Shown here in pieces: positions 9,454-17,745 of a stretch of 64,000 nt of DNA (positions are counted from its first letter, which is position 1; each line of letters opens with the position of its first letter). The notes beneath the pieces were generated by a model, which was given only the letters and a program-made list of their open reading frames with translations, was not told where the DNA came from and ran no database searches. Location of the stretch: positions 1 through 64,000 of the forward strand of contig NZ_BMYF01000019.1 in NCBI RefSeq assembly GCF_014652135.1, written 5' to 3'. The position numbers were made by a program, and so were the translations under genes. The stretch is from Mongoliitalea lutea. GTDB taxonomy: Bacteria > Bacteroidota > Bacteroidia > Cytophagales > Cyclobacteriaceae.

Positions 9454-10956
9454 CTAGAAGATATGGCCAAATCCAAAGAAGAACTGACCTCCTTCTCTAC
9501 TTTGGGCATAGTCCAAACGAAGGATGGTAGATTGGTTCCAAGCGATTCGACCACCGATACCCGGCGCACCTCTAAACTCTGTCAAAGAAACATCCCGAAT
9601 TCCTTCCCATACGGTACCAAAATCATAGAATGGGGTAATTCCTAAAGCAAAGTGTTGATTGAATGCATTGAAATCATGTAAGCGTGCTCTCATCTCTAGG
9701 TTTACCAAGCCCACAGTTGGTGCTAAGAAACGTGCTTCTCTAAACCCTCTCAGCGATCGACCTCCACCTAATACAAGAATGCCTCCCGCTTCGGCCTGAG
9801 AAGATAAATCCCACATTTCAATAAAGTTGATCTTTGGACCAAAGATGTGGCCAAAGGCAGCTAAACCAGCGAAGGTTAATCGGTTTCTATCATTCTTCCA
9901 ACGATGGAATGTATGGATAAACTGCCCTTGAACCATAAACTTGTTGAAGTTGAAATCCGAGCCTAACCAAGGCGCTGAGTATTCATGAGAATATTGTAAG
10001 AAAACCCCTTTGCTTGGATCAGGTTCCAAGTCACGGGTATCATAAATCAAGGCAGCAGCTAGCATACTCGTGAATTGCATACGATCTGAAAATCCGGCCA
10101 AATTAAACCGATCCCATGTCCCATCATTTTTTTGAATATTGGCCAGCGTAGGTCTTTGAACTGCCTCCACAGCGGTCCCATTGGGTAAAAAAGCCTCCTC
10201 AGCAATTTTTCCAGTATAATCCTCAAAGGCTGTAAACAACATCTCATAGCCAAACATAATTCTGAGTTTACCACCCATCTCTACCCGCTCACCCAAGAAA
10301 TTGAATAATTTCTCACGCTGAATAAACTGATTGAAGTGCGTATCTGTCAAAAAGCCTCCATTGGCTGCTGGAACAGCAATTCTTAAATTATCCTCGTAGT
10401 CATTCACTCGGTTAAATCTTCGAAGAGACCCATCAGTACCTCCGGATTTATCTGCAAAAGTCAATCTATTTAAGGACTCTCTTCCAATCCCCCAATATTG
10501 AGCATTTGGATCTTCCCAGAATACTGCATCTGCCCGTAATCTCCACTTAGTATTAAATACATAGGGGACATCTAAGTTAATCGCAGCTTTGATTCGCCCG
10601 TTTTCGAAAACAAACAACTCGGAGTTGATACTGTATCTATAGGGAGTATAGTAGAAGAAAGGGTCTTCTTTAGTTTTGTTTTGGAAGAAAAAAACATTTC
10701 CACCAACCCCAAAGCCACGGATAGGGTCAAACTCAAATCTTGGCAGTCCAGTCACGAAGAAACCCTCTTTTTTGTTAAGGATATCCTCTTTGGACAGTCT
10801 CTTTTCGGCTGAAATCTCAAATGGTAACTCCAAGGTGTCCATGATAGACAAGCGGTCAGCATTTTTATGCAATAACATTTGCTGAGTTGTCATTTCTGTT
10901 TGAGCGCTTACATGTAAGCTAATTGCTAAAAGCAATAGGGTAAGTATTTTTTTCAT
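9454..10956 (-). CDS. BamA/TamA (Omp85)-type outer membrane barrel
   Basis: A 500-residue outer membrane protein with a signal peptide ending HVSAQ (residue 19). The Omp85 signature is GGGRSLRGFREARFLAP (about 396-412), the conserved (V/I)RG(F/Y) loop of the surface-antigen barrel, and the protein ends in a beta-signal with a terminal Phe (FFFGFGHIF). There is little room for POTRA domains before the barrel, unlike genuine BamA (about 800+ residues), so it is a short relative such as those annotated BamA/TamA family or D15-like. A possible promoter TACTTTTG lies at 11098-11091 on the minus strand, giving a leader of about 130 nt with a CTGGAG/CTCCAG hairpin. Confidence 0.85.
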   Translation of the reverse strand: MKKILTLLLLAISLHVSAQTEMTTQQMLLHKNADRLSIMDTLELPFEISAEKRLSKEDILNKKEGFFVTGLPRFEFDPIRGFGVGGNVFFFQNKTKEDPFFYYTPYRYSINSELFVFENGRIKAAINLDVPYVFNTKWRLRADAVFWEDPNAQYWGIGRESLNRLTFADKSGGTDGSLRRFNRVNDYEDNLRIAVPAANGGFLTDTHFNQFIQREKLFNFLGERVEMGGKLRIMFGYEMLFTAFEDYTGKIAEEAFLPNGTAVEAVQRPTLANIQKNDGTWDRFNLAGFSDRMQFTSMLAAALIYDTRDLEPDPSKGVFLQYSHEYSAPWLGSDFNFNKFMVQGQFIHTFHRWKNDRNRLTFAGLAAFGHIFGPKINFIEMWDLSSQAEAGGILVLGGGRSLRGFREARFLAPTVGLVNLEMRARLHDFNAFNQHFALGITPFYDFGTVWEGIRDVSLTEFRGAPGIGGRIAWNQSTILRLDYAQSREGGQFFFGFGHIF

Positions 10957-11163
10957 GTTGGCTAGTTTTAATTAGGTGAATACTGGAGCAAATGATTGAT
11001 ACCTCCAGCAAGGACTTGGAGATAAAAATCAAAATAAAATGTGTGTAATATGTGGAATAGGGGCCATGATATACCGTTTATTATTTTTTACAAAAGTACG
11101 GCAAAGGCTCCTCAATGACTGTTAAAAGGGTATTAAAGAAATATTAGAATTCCATTAGAATAC

Positions 11164-12528
11164 TTAATTCCTGCGTAGTTGGATAAGAATCTTGGTGCCT
11201 TTCCCAATCTCAGATTGTACATCTAAAGAGCCTTCATGCAGGTCTATGATTTTTTTGACAAGTGTCAAGCCAATACCCGATCCTTTTGAAAAACTCTTAT
11301 TACTCCCTCTAAAAAACGGATCAAAAATTTTACTTAGCTCTTTGGGTGGAATGCCTATTCCTTGATCACTTATTTTTAACTGGATAAGTTGACCACTGAC
11401 ATCTACACCCACCTGACAAGATTTTTCTTTGGAGAATTTGCAGGCATTATGAATGAGATTTTTCAACGCTAGCACCAGCAGGTATTCATTGCCCTCCACA
11501 CTGATTTCTTGTTCTTCAAAGCTATCCCCAAACTCTATTTCAATTTTAAATTCTGGATTTTCATGCTGTACTTGCTGACTAGCCTCCAGCAGTACTTCAT
11601 CTATCCTAGTCTCTTTGAATTTCACCTCTGAGCGATCATAATTAGCTTTGGCAAAATCCAACAGATCGCTCGTCAGCTTACTCAGTTTGTGGCTATCCTG
11701 TAAGATGTTTTCAATGGTATCTTGATATTCGGAAACATCGCGTTCTTTTTGTAATACCCACTCCAATTCTGTAATCATTGCTGCTAATGGTGTGCGTACT
11801 TCGTGGGCTACATAGGAAACAAACTGTCGTTGTGAGTCAAAAGATTTTTCCAGTCGCTCAAGCAGCTTGTTGACTGTTTGTGCCAATTGATTCAATTCAT
11901 CTTTCGTATTCGACTCCCTCAACCTCAGATGAAGGTTGGACGCAGAAATCATTTCCGCTTCCACGATCATTTCAGACACAGGCCTCAGCATACGCTTGGA
12001 AAAATAAAATCCTAACAATACCAACAATACCAAGCCCAGCAGAAGCGAAATAATCATGGTATCCCGTACATTTTGTAGCTTGTTGTATCCATAATAATCA
12101 TAGGCAGCAGAAGTAATCAGGTACTTTTTTCCATCCAACTCGTATTCAAAACCCAGGACTTGCCAATTATCCTGCAAAAATCTAAGTTGCCGGCTCTGCC
12201 TGATAGCTTCAAACATTTCAGGAGTTTCTTTGACAAAATCAATATCTACTGCATCATGGTAAATTAGATTTTCCTGCGAATCGTATATAGCTACCTCCAC
12301 TTCGTAAAGAATTTCCCTGTTTTTGCGGTAAATGGTCTGTAAGGTCTCCGCATCTAAGGAAGTATCCAACAAAAGATTGGCTTTCGTGATCGCTTCCTTT
12401 TCAAGTATTTCATAAAATTCCGACAGGCGGTTTTGGTAGGCAGAAAAATAAATGATGCCCATAAAGACCACTAGAATAAGCACGGTCAGTGCGGTAAACC
12501 AAAGTGTTATCCTAGTTTTTAAATTCAT
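11164..12528 (-). CDS. Sensor histidine kinase (HAMP, HisKA, HATPase)
   Basis: A 454-residue membrane kinase. TM1 is at about 8-28 (WFTALTVLILVVFMGIIYF) and TM2 at about 158-178, enclosing a 130-residue extracytoplasmic sensor. A HAMP linker, HisKA with the phospho-acceptor His in YVAHEVRTPLAAM, and HATPase boxes N (LIHNACKFS), G1 (DQGIGIP) and G2 (GSGIGLTLV) follow. ATGA overlap with the response regulator shows a coupled pair. The stimulus is unknown; the last position in a wecB operon may point to envelope or surface polysaccharide conditions, an inference. Confidence 0.95.
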   Translation of the reverse strand: MNLKTRITLWFTALTVLILVVFMGIIYFSAYQNRLSEFYEILEKEAITKANLLLDTSLDAETLQTIYRKNREILYEVEVAIYDSQENLIYHDAVDIDFVKETPEMFEAIRQSRQLRFLQDNWQVLGFEYELDGKKYLITSAAYDYYGYNKLQNVRDTMIISLLLGLVLLVLLGFYFSKRMLRPVSEMIVEAEMISASNLHLRLRESNTKDELNQLAQTVNKLLERLEKSFDSQRQFVSYVAHEVRTPLAAMITELEWVLQKERDVSEYQDTIENILQDSHKLSKLTSDLLDFAKANYDRSEVKFKETRIDEVLLEASQQVQHENPEFKIEIEFGDSFEEQEISVEGNEYLLVLALKNLIHNACKFSKEKSCQVGVDVSGQLIQLKISDQGIGIPPKELSKIFDPFFRGSNKSFSKGSGIGLTLVKKIIDLHEGSLDVQSEIGKGTKILIQLRRN

Positions 12529-13211
12529 GGTTGTTGCAGGATAAAGCCCATACCTGGGCGGGTATGAATAAGCTGGAAATCAAAGGGCTTATCCACTTTC
12601 TTTCGAAGATAGTTGATATACACATCAATGATATTCGTGCCGGTATCGAAATTCAGATTCCAGACTTCTTTGGCAATTTCTTCCCTGGAAATGACTCGCT
12701 CCGGATGCTTCAAAAAATACTCCAATAAATTGTACTCCTTTGGCGTCAAGGCTAATTCTTCTCCTTTCCGAAAAGCCTTTTTTTTATGAAAATCAATGGC
12801 AAGTTCTGAGTAGACTAATTCGGTGGATTGAGTTACTCTCTCATAAGTAGTACGCTTCAAAAGCGATTTAATACGTGCCACCAATTCCCGCAAATCAAAA
12901 GGCTTTACCAAGTAATCATCTGCACCTGCATCAAATCCCTCCAGTTTCTCATCAGTCTTCCCCAAAGCGGTAAGCATAATAATGGGAACTGCACTGCCTG
13001 TTGCCCTAATTTTTTTACAAAGATCAAATCCACTACCTCTTGGCAAGATTAAATCTGTAATGACGCAGTCAAATGGTTGACTTTCGTACAGGCGAAAGCC
13101 CATTTCTGCATCAAATGCAGCCAACACCTCATAGCCTTCCTCTTCCAAGCTTTTCTTGATGACAGAAGAAAGTCTTTCGTCATCTTCGATCAGAAGGAGT
13201 TGTACTTGCAT
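12525..13211 (-). CDS. OmpR/PhoB-family response regulator
   Basis: A 228-residue DNA-binding response regulator. The receiver domain has the acidic pair EDD near residue 9-11, phospho-acceptor Asp in CVITDLILPRG, and the Lys of VKPFDLRELV. The C-terminal winged helix (about 128-226) carries LTPKEYNLLEYFLKHPERVI and the recognition-helix region GTNIIDVYINYLRKKVD. It is encoded 6 nt after the cupin gene and overlaps the kinase gene by 4 nt. Confidence 0.96.
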   Translation of the reverse strand: MQVQLLLIEDDERLSSVIKKSLEEEGYEVLAAFDAEMGFRLYESQPFDCVITDLILPRGSGFDLCKKIRATGSAVPIIMLTALGKTDEKLEGFDAGADDYLVKPFDLRELVARIKSLLKRTTYERVTQSTELVYSELAIDFHKKKAFRKGEELALTPKEYNLLEYFLKHPERVISREEIAKEVWNLNFDTGTNIIDVYINYLRKKVDKPFDFQLIHTRPGMGFILQQP

Positions 13212-13217
13212 AAGATA

Positions 13218-13697
13218 TTAAGTTAGTCTTGAAATGATTTTTTCTTCCTCAGGCCAAGTTTGGAGTAGCTCTTCTTTGGAAAACAATTTAAACTCGGCAA
13301 AGTCAAAGCCTGGGGAAACTACACAGGACACCAAGGCAAAGCCACCGGGAGTATCAACTGTAGACCCAAAAACCAACCCTCCCTTAACTAATTGAAAAGG
13401 CTGATAACCCGCTACTTCTGAAGAGCCTAGCAATAAGGTTTGGTAACCACTGTCTCCTAACGTATGGATGGTAATCGGATCTCCTTCATGCCAAAACCAC
13501 AACTCATCACTTTGGATTTGATGAAATTTGGAGCAGTTATCTGAGGTTAGGAGAAAGTAGATGCAGGTGCTCAAACTTCTTGTCCCCTGACTTGTGGCAA
13601 GCTCGCGATCGGAGCGATAAACTTCCTTATAGAAGCCCCCCTCAGGATGGGGTGTTAGCCCTAATTGGTTCACCAAACGCATCACTTTAGCATTCAT
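13218..13697 (-). CDS. Cupin superfamily protein, DUF985
   Basis: A 159-residue protein with the DUF985 signature LTPHPEGGFYKEVYRS at the N-terminus, IYFLLTSDNCSKFHQIQSDE and WFWHEGDPITIH, and a C-terminal VSPGFDFAEFKLFSKEELL. These residues form a small beta-barrel with a metal-site-like His/Glu arrangement; no reaction is established for the family. The ATG overlaps the end of wecB by 4 nt and the response regulator follows after 6 nt, so it belongs to that operon. Confidence 0.9.
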   Translation of the reverse strand: MNAKVMRLVNQLGLTPHPEGGFYKEVYRSDRELATSQGTRSLSTCIYFLLTSDNCSKFHQIQSDELWFWHEGDPITIHTLGDSGYQTLLLGSSEVAGYQPFQLVKGGLVFGSTVDTPGGFALVSCVVSPGFDFAEFKLFSKEELLQTWPEEEKIISRLT

Positions 13698-14788
13698 GAG
13701 TATAGGTTAATTATTTTTGATACGATTCTCTCTGAGGTCTTTCCGTCCCAAAGCGGAATCCCTTGGTAGCTTTTCCACTCACCTGCCATCAATTTTTTCA
13801 AATAGGGTGGGAGATTTGCAGGGTTTGTTCCTACCAGCTCATTAGTTCCTAATTCCACAGTTTCAGCTCTTTCTGTATTATCCCGTAGCGTAATGCAAGG
13901 AACATTCATAACCGAAGCTTCCTCTGTAATCCCTCCGGAATCGGTAATGACACCTTTGGCATTTTTCACCAAGTAATTGAATTCCAAATAGGATAGTGGT
14001 TCTGTCATATGCAAGCGAGAAGAACTAATGCCCAATTGCTCCAAATTCTTGGCCGTACGTGGATGTACTGGAAACACGATTGGTAAATCACCCGTACCAT
14101 CCAAGATCGCATCTATCATCTGCTTCAACTTTTCTTCTTGATCCACATTGGCAGGCCTATGCATGGTCATGACAAAATATTCACCAGCTACAAGCTGATC
14201 AAATAATTCTCCATCAGGCCTCTTGAATCGAGGCATGTTCGCCATCAGGGTATCGATCATGGTATTCCCTACAAAGTGGATCGATGAATCATCAAAACCT
14301 AATTGGCGAAGATTATTATTAGCTATCTCTGAAGTGGTAAAAAAATGATCCGTGATGGAGTCGGTAACCATTCTATTGATTTCCTCTGGCATACTCAAGT
14401 CACCGGAACGAATTCCACCTTCTACATGGGCCACATCAATAACCAATTTTTTGGCCGCAATAGAACAAGCGAGCGTGGAGGTTACATCACCTACTACAAT
14501 CACTAAATCGGGTCTATGGGCCAATAATTCTTTTTCGAATGCCACCATGATAGCGGCTGTTTGCTCAGCCTGTGTGCCACCTCCGCCACCAAGGTTCGCA
14601 TGGGGTTCAGGAATATTCAATTGCTCAAAAAAATCTCCCGACATCTTTTTATCGTAATGTTGCCCCGTGTGAATCAGTCGAAATGAAATGCTAACACCTG
14701 CTTGCTGTTTGGCTTGTATGGCGTGCACAATGGGAGCTATTTTCATAAAATTTGGCCTTGCCCCAGCCACTAAAGTTAGTTGGATCAT
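13694..14788 (-). CDS. wecB: UDP-N-acetylglucosamine 2-epimerase (non-hydrolysing)
   Basis: A 364-residue cytosolic enzyme interconverting UDP-GlcNAc and UDP-ManNAc for surface polysaccharides. Motifs are VAGARPNFMKIAPI at the N-terminus, HTGQHYDKKMSGDFF, VVGDVTSTLACSIAAK, VEGGIRSGD and PEEINRMVTDSI, then HRPANVD, and TDSGGITEEA plus RDNTERAET near the UDP site. The non-hydrolysing form is supported by the retained activator-site wording (Arg, Gln and His in the HTGQHYD loop). Head of the wecB-cupin-regulator-kinase operon; no other polysaccharide genes are adjacent, although a Wzi-like gene starts 850 bp away on the other strand. Confidence 0.97.
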   Translation of the reverse strand: MIQLTLVAGARPNFMKIAPIVHAIQAKQQAGVSISFRLIHTGQHYDKKMSGDFFEQLNIPEPHANLGGGGGTQAEQTAAIMVAFEKELLAHRPDLVIVVGDVTSTLACSIAAKKLVIDVAHVEGGIRSGDLSMPEEINRMVTDSITDHFFTTSEIANNNLRQLGFDDSSIHFVGNTMIDTLMANMPRFKRPDGELFDQLVAGEYFVMTMHRPANVDQEEKLKQMIDAILDGTGDLPIVFPVHPRTAKNLEQLGISSSRLHMTEPLSYLEFNYLVKNAKGVITDSGGITEEASVMNVPCITLRDNTERAETVELGTNELVGTNPANLPPYLKKLMAGEWKSYQGIPLWDGKTSERIVSKIINLYS

Positions 14789-14919
14789 ATTGTTGAAAGT
14801 AATTTCAACAACAAATTAACCATAAAAAACTCTTTTACCCAATTGCAATAAGTTTCTTGTTAGCAAAACACAAAAATTAAAGATTTTTCAGATTTATTTA
14901 ATAAGTCTTTATTTTTTGA

Positions 14920-14927
14920 TAGATTTG
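14920..14927 (+). promoter_or_regulatory. Candidate Bacteroidota -7 element for lipoprotein-Wzi pair
   Basis: TAGATTTG fits the Bacteroidota -7 consensus TAnnTTTG and lies 35 nt before the chosen ATG at 14962. The -33 element is not clear. Confidence 0.45.
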
Positions 14928-14961
14928 ATGTGATAAATGATTGCTTACAATTATTCATGTT

Positions 14962-15630
14962 ATGAAATTAAGTACAAAAGGCATTTTTAATATATTTTAC
15001 AGCTTGATCTTTTTCGTTTTGTTATTTACTTCTTGCACCGTAGACAGATTAGAAAGTCAAGAAGTTGTTTATGAAAATGATTTCTCTACACTTGATTTAA
15101 ATGGTATTGTAAATGCAAAACTATTTGTTTTCCATGGAGATACATTACTGGGCTTTTTCAACAATGAAGAAACAACTTTAACAATCAATGATCTTCCCGG
15201 TCATAATGTAGTGAAAATAGAAGTCGAAATTCTCATTCATGATAGTTGGGATGGAAATGTTAACGATGGGTTTAATGGACCTGATTTTTGGTACATGAAA
15301 GTGGATGATAAGGAAATTTTTAGAACAACTTTTTCCAATTCTCCTTGCGAGTCTACTTTTTGTTTGAGGCAATCGTATCCCCATAATTTTATGAGACAAA
15401 ACTTCCCAAAGGAAGGTGCCATTCAAACAAATTTGCCAGGCCTATGTATTTTTGGTGCTTTCCAAAATTATACTACTAGGTATATGGTAGTTCAATTAAT
15501 CTCTCATACAGACAGAAATGTTTCAATAACCTTTGGAGATGAACTATTTCAATTTGAAAATCCTAATCCAGTCTGTGATGAAAGTTGGTCAATCAATAAA
15601 ATTAAGGTAACCACTATGGTTGTAATCTAA
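14962..15630 (+). CDS. Predicted lipoprotein of unknown function
   Basis: A 222-residue protein using ATG 14962; a TTG seven codons upstream is less likely. The signal segment (IFYSLIFFVLLFTSC) ends in a plausible lipobox with Cys about residue 25, so it should be membrane-anchored. The mature part is beta-rich with four cysteines in PCESTFCLR and later positions and no recognised domain. It is separated by 4 nt from the Wzi-like gene, so the two are very probably expressed together; a role in surface polysaccharide display is only guilt by association. Confidence 0.75.
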   Translation: MKLSTKGIFNIFYSLIFFVLLFTSCTVDRLESQEVVYENDFSTLDLNGIVNAKLFVFHGDTLLGFFNNEETTLTINDLPGHNVVKIEVEILIHDSWDGNVNDGFNGPDFWYMKVDDKEIFRTTFSNSPCESTFCLRQSYPHNFMRQNFPKEGAIQTNLPGLCIFGAFQNYTTRYMVVQLISHTDRNVSITFGDELFQFENPNPVCDESWSINKIKVTTMVVI

Positions 15631-15634
15631 TGCG

Positions 15635-17344
15635 ATGAAAAATCAATGTATAACTATTCTTTTGGCCGCCTATGGTTTTTTGGGGTTTGGGTATCTTTCG
15701 GAGTCACTTGGGCAAACGCTTCCAATTCATACTCCTGTCTTAGAGGAATATATTCGAAGAGCACAGCTCCTTGGTAAAATAGATGGACAATCTTCTTTAA
15801 GTATTAGACCACTTTTCCCTGTTTACGCTTTCGATAGATATACAGGATTTGATTTGGATAGTACATTTCAAGATTTAGACAACTCTTCATTTAATGAGAA
15901 ATTCACTAAAAATGGAATTGAAGGAGTTTTGTTGGCGATGCCCATAAGTATCCGTAGCCAATACAATTCAGAGTATGCTTTTGGATTAAATAACGGCGCA
16001 ATGGTACCTAACAGAGGCCTTCAAAATGTGATTTCGGGAGGGTTATATTTTCAATATGGAAAATTTAGCTTACAATTACAGCCTGAAATACACTTAGCAC
16101 AAAATAGAGATTTTTTGGGATTCCCTATTGAGCACCAAGCTACTATTCTATACTACTATGAATATATGAATAGGATTGATATGCCTGAAAGAATGGGAAC
16201 AGCACCAATTAACCGTATGTTGCCAGGACAGTCAAGCATCCGTTTCAATTCGCACGGTTTTTCAGTAGGTTTATCTACTGAAAATTTGTGGTGGGGACCT
16301 TCAAGAAAAAACTCACTAATTTTGAGTAACAACGCTCCTGGTTTTGCTCATATTACTCTGAATACAACCAAACCTAAACAGACCCTCATTGGTAGTTTTG
16401 AAGGACAGCTAATACTTGCAGGGCAATTACGGGCATCTGGTTACTTACCGCCTCACTCTGATGTTTTAATTCAGCAAACAAGTGTACTATGGCCTAAAAG
16501 AGAAAATGGAGACAGAAACCTTTCTGGAATAATATTTAGCTACCAACCAAAATGGGTACCAGGTCTATTTTTGGGATACTCTGCCACAAATAATGTGTAC
16601 ACCGAAGATATGGAAAACCTCGGAGATCACGTTCCTTTTTTTAATGGACAGAAACGATTAAGTAATCTCCCAAACCCTGCCACTGGTAGAAGACAGCAAT
16701 TTAGTTCTGGGTTTTTTCGTTGGATGAGTCAAGAAGGTCATTTTGAATTCTATGGAGAGTATGGAACAAATGGAAATAGCAGACGTTTTGCAGATTTTAT
16801 CATTACCCCAGAAAGAAATAGAGGCTTCACTTTAGGCTTTTCTAATTTAGTGCCTTTGAAAAAAAGTGATACTTTTCTACAAATCAGCGCTGAAATGACC
16901 CAAACTGGTCAGACTATTCGCGAAAGCATACAAAATTTGGACACTTGGTATATCCACGATCACGTAAGACACGGATATACACACCAAGGACAAGTACTAG
17001 GGTTGGGTTATGGACCTGCTGCGAATGTCAACTGGATTGAATTGGGTTGGGTGAAAAATTTCAACCGGGTAGCTTTTCAGTTTGAACGAATTGTCTACAA
17101 CAACGACTTCTATTACTTTCGCTTCGAAGCTTCCAAAGATTGGAGAATCAAGTATGTGGACTTAGTACCAGCATTAGTGGCCGATTGGAGATTTGGCAAC
17201 TTATTAGTCAACACACATGTGCGCTATGTCAACACCCTCAACTATACCTGGTTTTTAGAAAATCAGCCGGACAGCTACTTTGTGCCCGGCTTGGATAGAA
17301 ACAATTGGGTAGCCACAGTTGGATTAGCTTATATCCTCAAATAG
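15635..17344 (+). CDS. Wzi-type capsule assembly outer membrane protein
   Basis: A 569-residue outer membrane beta-barrel protein with signal peptide (to about residue 27). Family wording is RRAQLLGKIDGQSSLSIRPL at the start, LSTENLWWGPSRKNSL mid-protein (the WGP motif), and RGFTLGFSNLVPL followed by a VKNFNRVAFQFER strand. Wzi anchors or organises capsular polysaccharide at the cell surface in Proteobacteria; the Bacteroidota relatives are about this length. Follows the lipoprotein gene by 4 nt. The convergent serine-hydrolase remnant begins 5 nt after its stop. Confidence 0.9.
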   Translation: MKNQCITILLAAYGFLGFGYLSESLGQTLPIHTPVLEEYIRRAQLLGKIDGQSSLSIRPLFPVYAFDRYTGFDLDSTFQDLDNSSFNEKFTKNGIEGVLLAMPISIRSQYNSEYAFGLNNGAMVPNRGLQNVISGGLYFQYGKFSLQLQPEIHLAQNRDFLGFPIEHQATILYYYEYMNRIDMPERMGTAPINRMLPGQSSIRFNSHGFSVGLSTENLWWGPSRKNSLILSNNAPGFAHITLNTTKPKQTLIGSFEGQLILAGQLRASGYLPPHSDVLIQQTSVLWPKRENGDRNLSGIIFSYQPKWVPGLFLGYSATNNVYTEDMENLGDHVPFFNGQKRLSNLPNPATGRRQQFSSGFFRWMSQEGHFEFYGEYGTNGNSRRFADFIITPERNRGFTLGFSNLVPLKKSDTFLQISAEMTQTGQTIRESIQNLDTWYIHDHVRHGYTHQGQVLGLGYGPAANVNWIELGWVKNFNRVAFQFERIVYNNDFYYFRFEASKDWRIKYVDLVPALVADWRFGNLLVNTHVRYVNTLNYTWFLENQPDSYFVPGLDRNNWVATVGLAYILK

Positions 17345-17348
17345 GTTT

Positions 17349-17688
17349 TTATTTCTTCTTAAATTCGAAGGTCATACCTCCTTGCTTCAAGAGCATCTTA
17401 TCTGAATCAGGTGAGAATTGAAGGGTTAAACTCGCAGGGCTAAAGCTGAAAAGATAGTCTCCTTCATAGGTAAGAGGAAAAGAAGGTTGACCCGTTGCTC
17501 TTCCAATTAATTTTCCACCCTCTAGGCTTAGAGATATTTCCATCTTTAACCATCATAGCAGCGCCCATCATTTTATCTGCATTGACCAGCGCATCAAAAT
17601 AGCTGTTGAGCTTCTCTTGGTCCAGTGACTGTCCATACGACGTAACAGTCAAAACCATCCAAATTACAAGAAGAGTTAAATATTTCAT
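17349..17688 (-). pseudogene. Remnant of a beta-lactamase-family serine hydrolase (internal deletion, frameshift)
   Basis: Two minus-strand frames join into one recognisable but gutted protein. From ATG 17688 a signal peptide ending SYGQ leads to LDQEKLNSYFDALVNADK, the usual N-terminus of class C beta-lactamase-like hydrolases, then MMVKDG. A -1/+1 shift near 17540 enters the other frame with GGKLIGRATGQPSFPL, LTLQF and LLKQGGMTFEFKKK, the usual C-terminal beta domain of the same proteins. The catalytic core (SxxK and YxN region, some 250-350 residues) is absent. Inferred from remembered domain wording, not a search. Confidence 0.65.
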
Positions 17689-17745
17689 GGTCTTAAAATT
17701 TTAAACTCCGGTTAGGTACCTTCCTAACAGGAGTTTAAATATACG

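Noticed and set aside
9260..9569. Minus-strand ORFs of 60-63 codons between pyruvate kinase and Omp85 genes
   Set aside because: They cover the terminator and overlap the ends of both genes in other frames, with no family resemblance.
12580..12600. TTATCCACT as an isolated DnaA box
   Set aside because: Single match with a mismatch inside the response-regulator coding sequence, with no second box near it.
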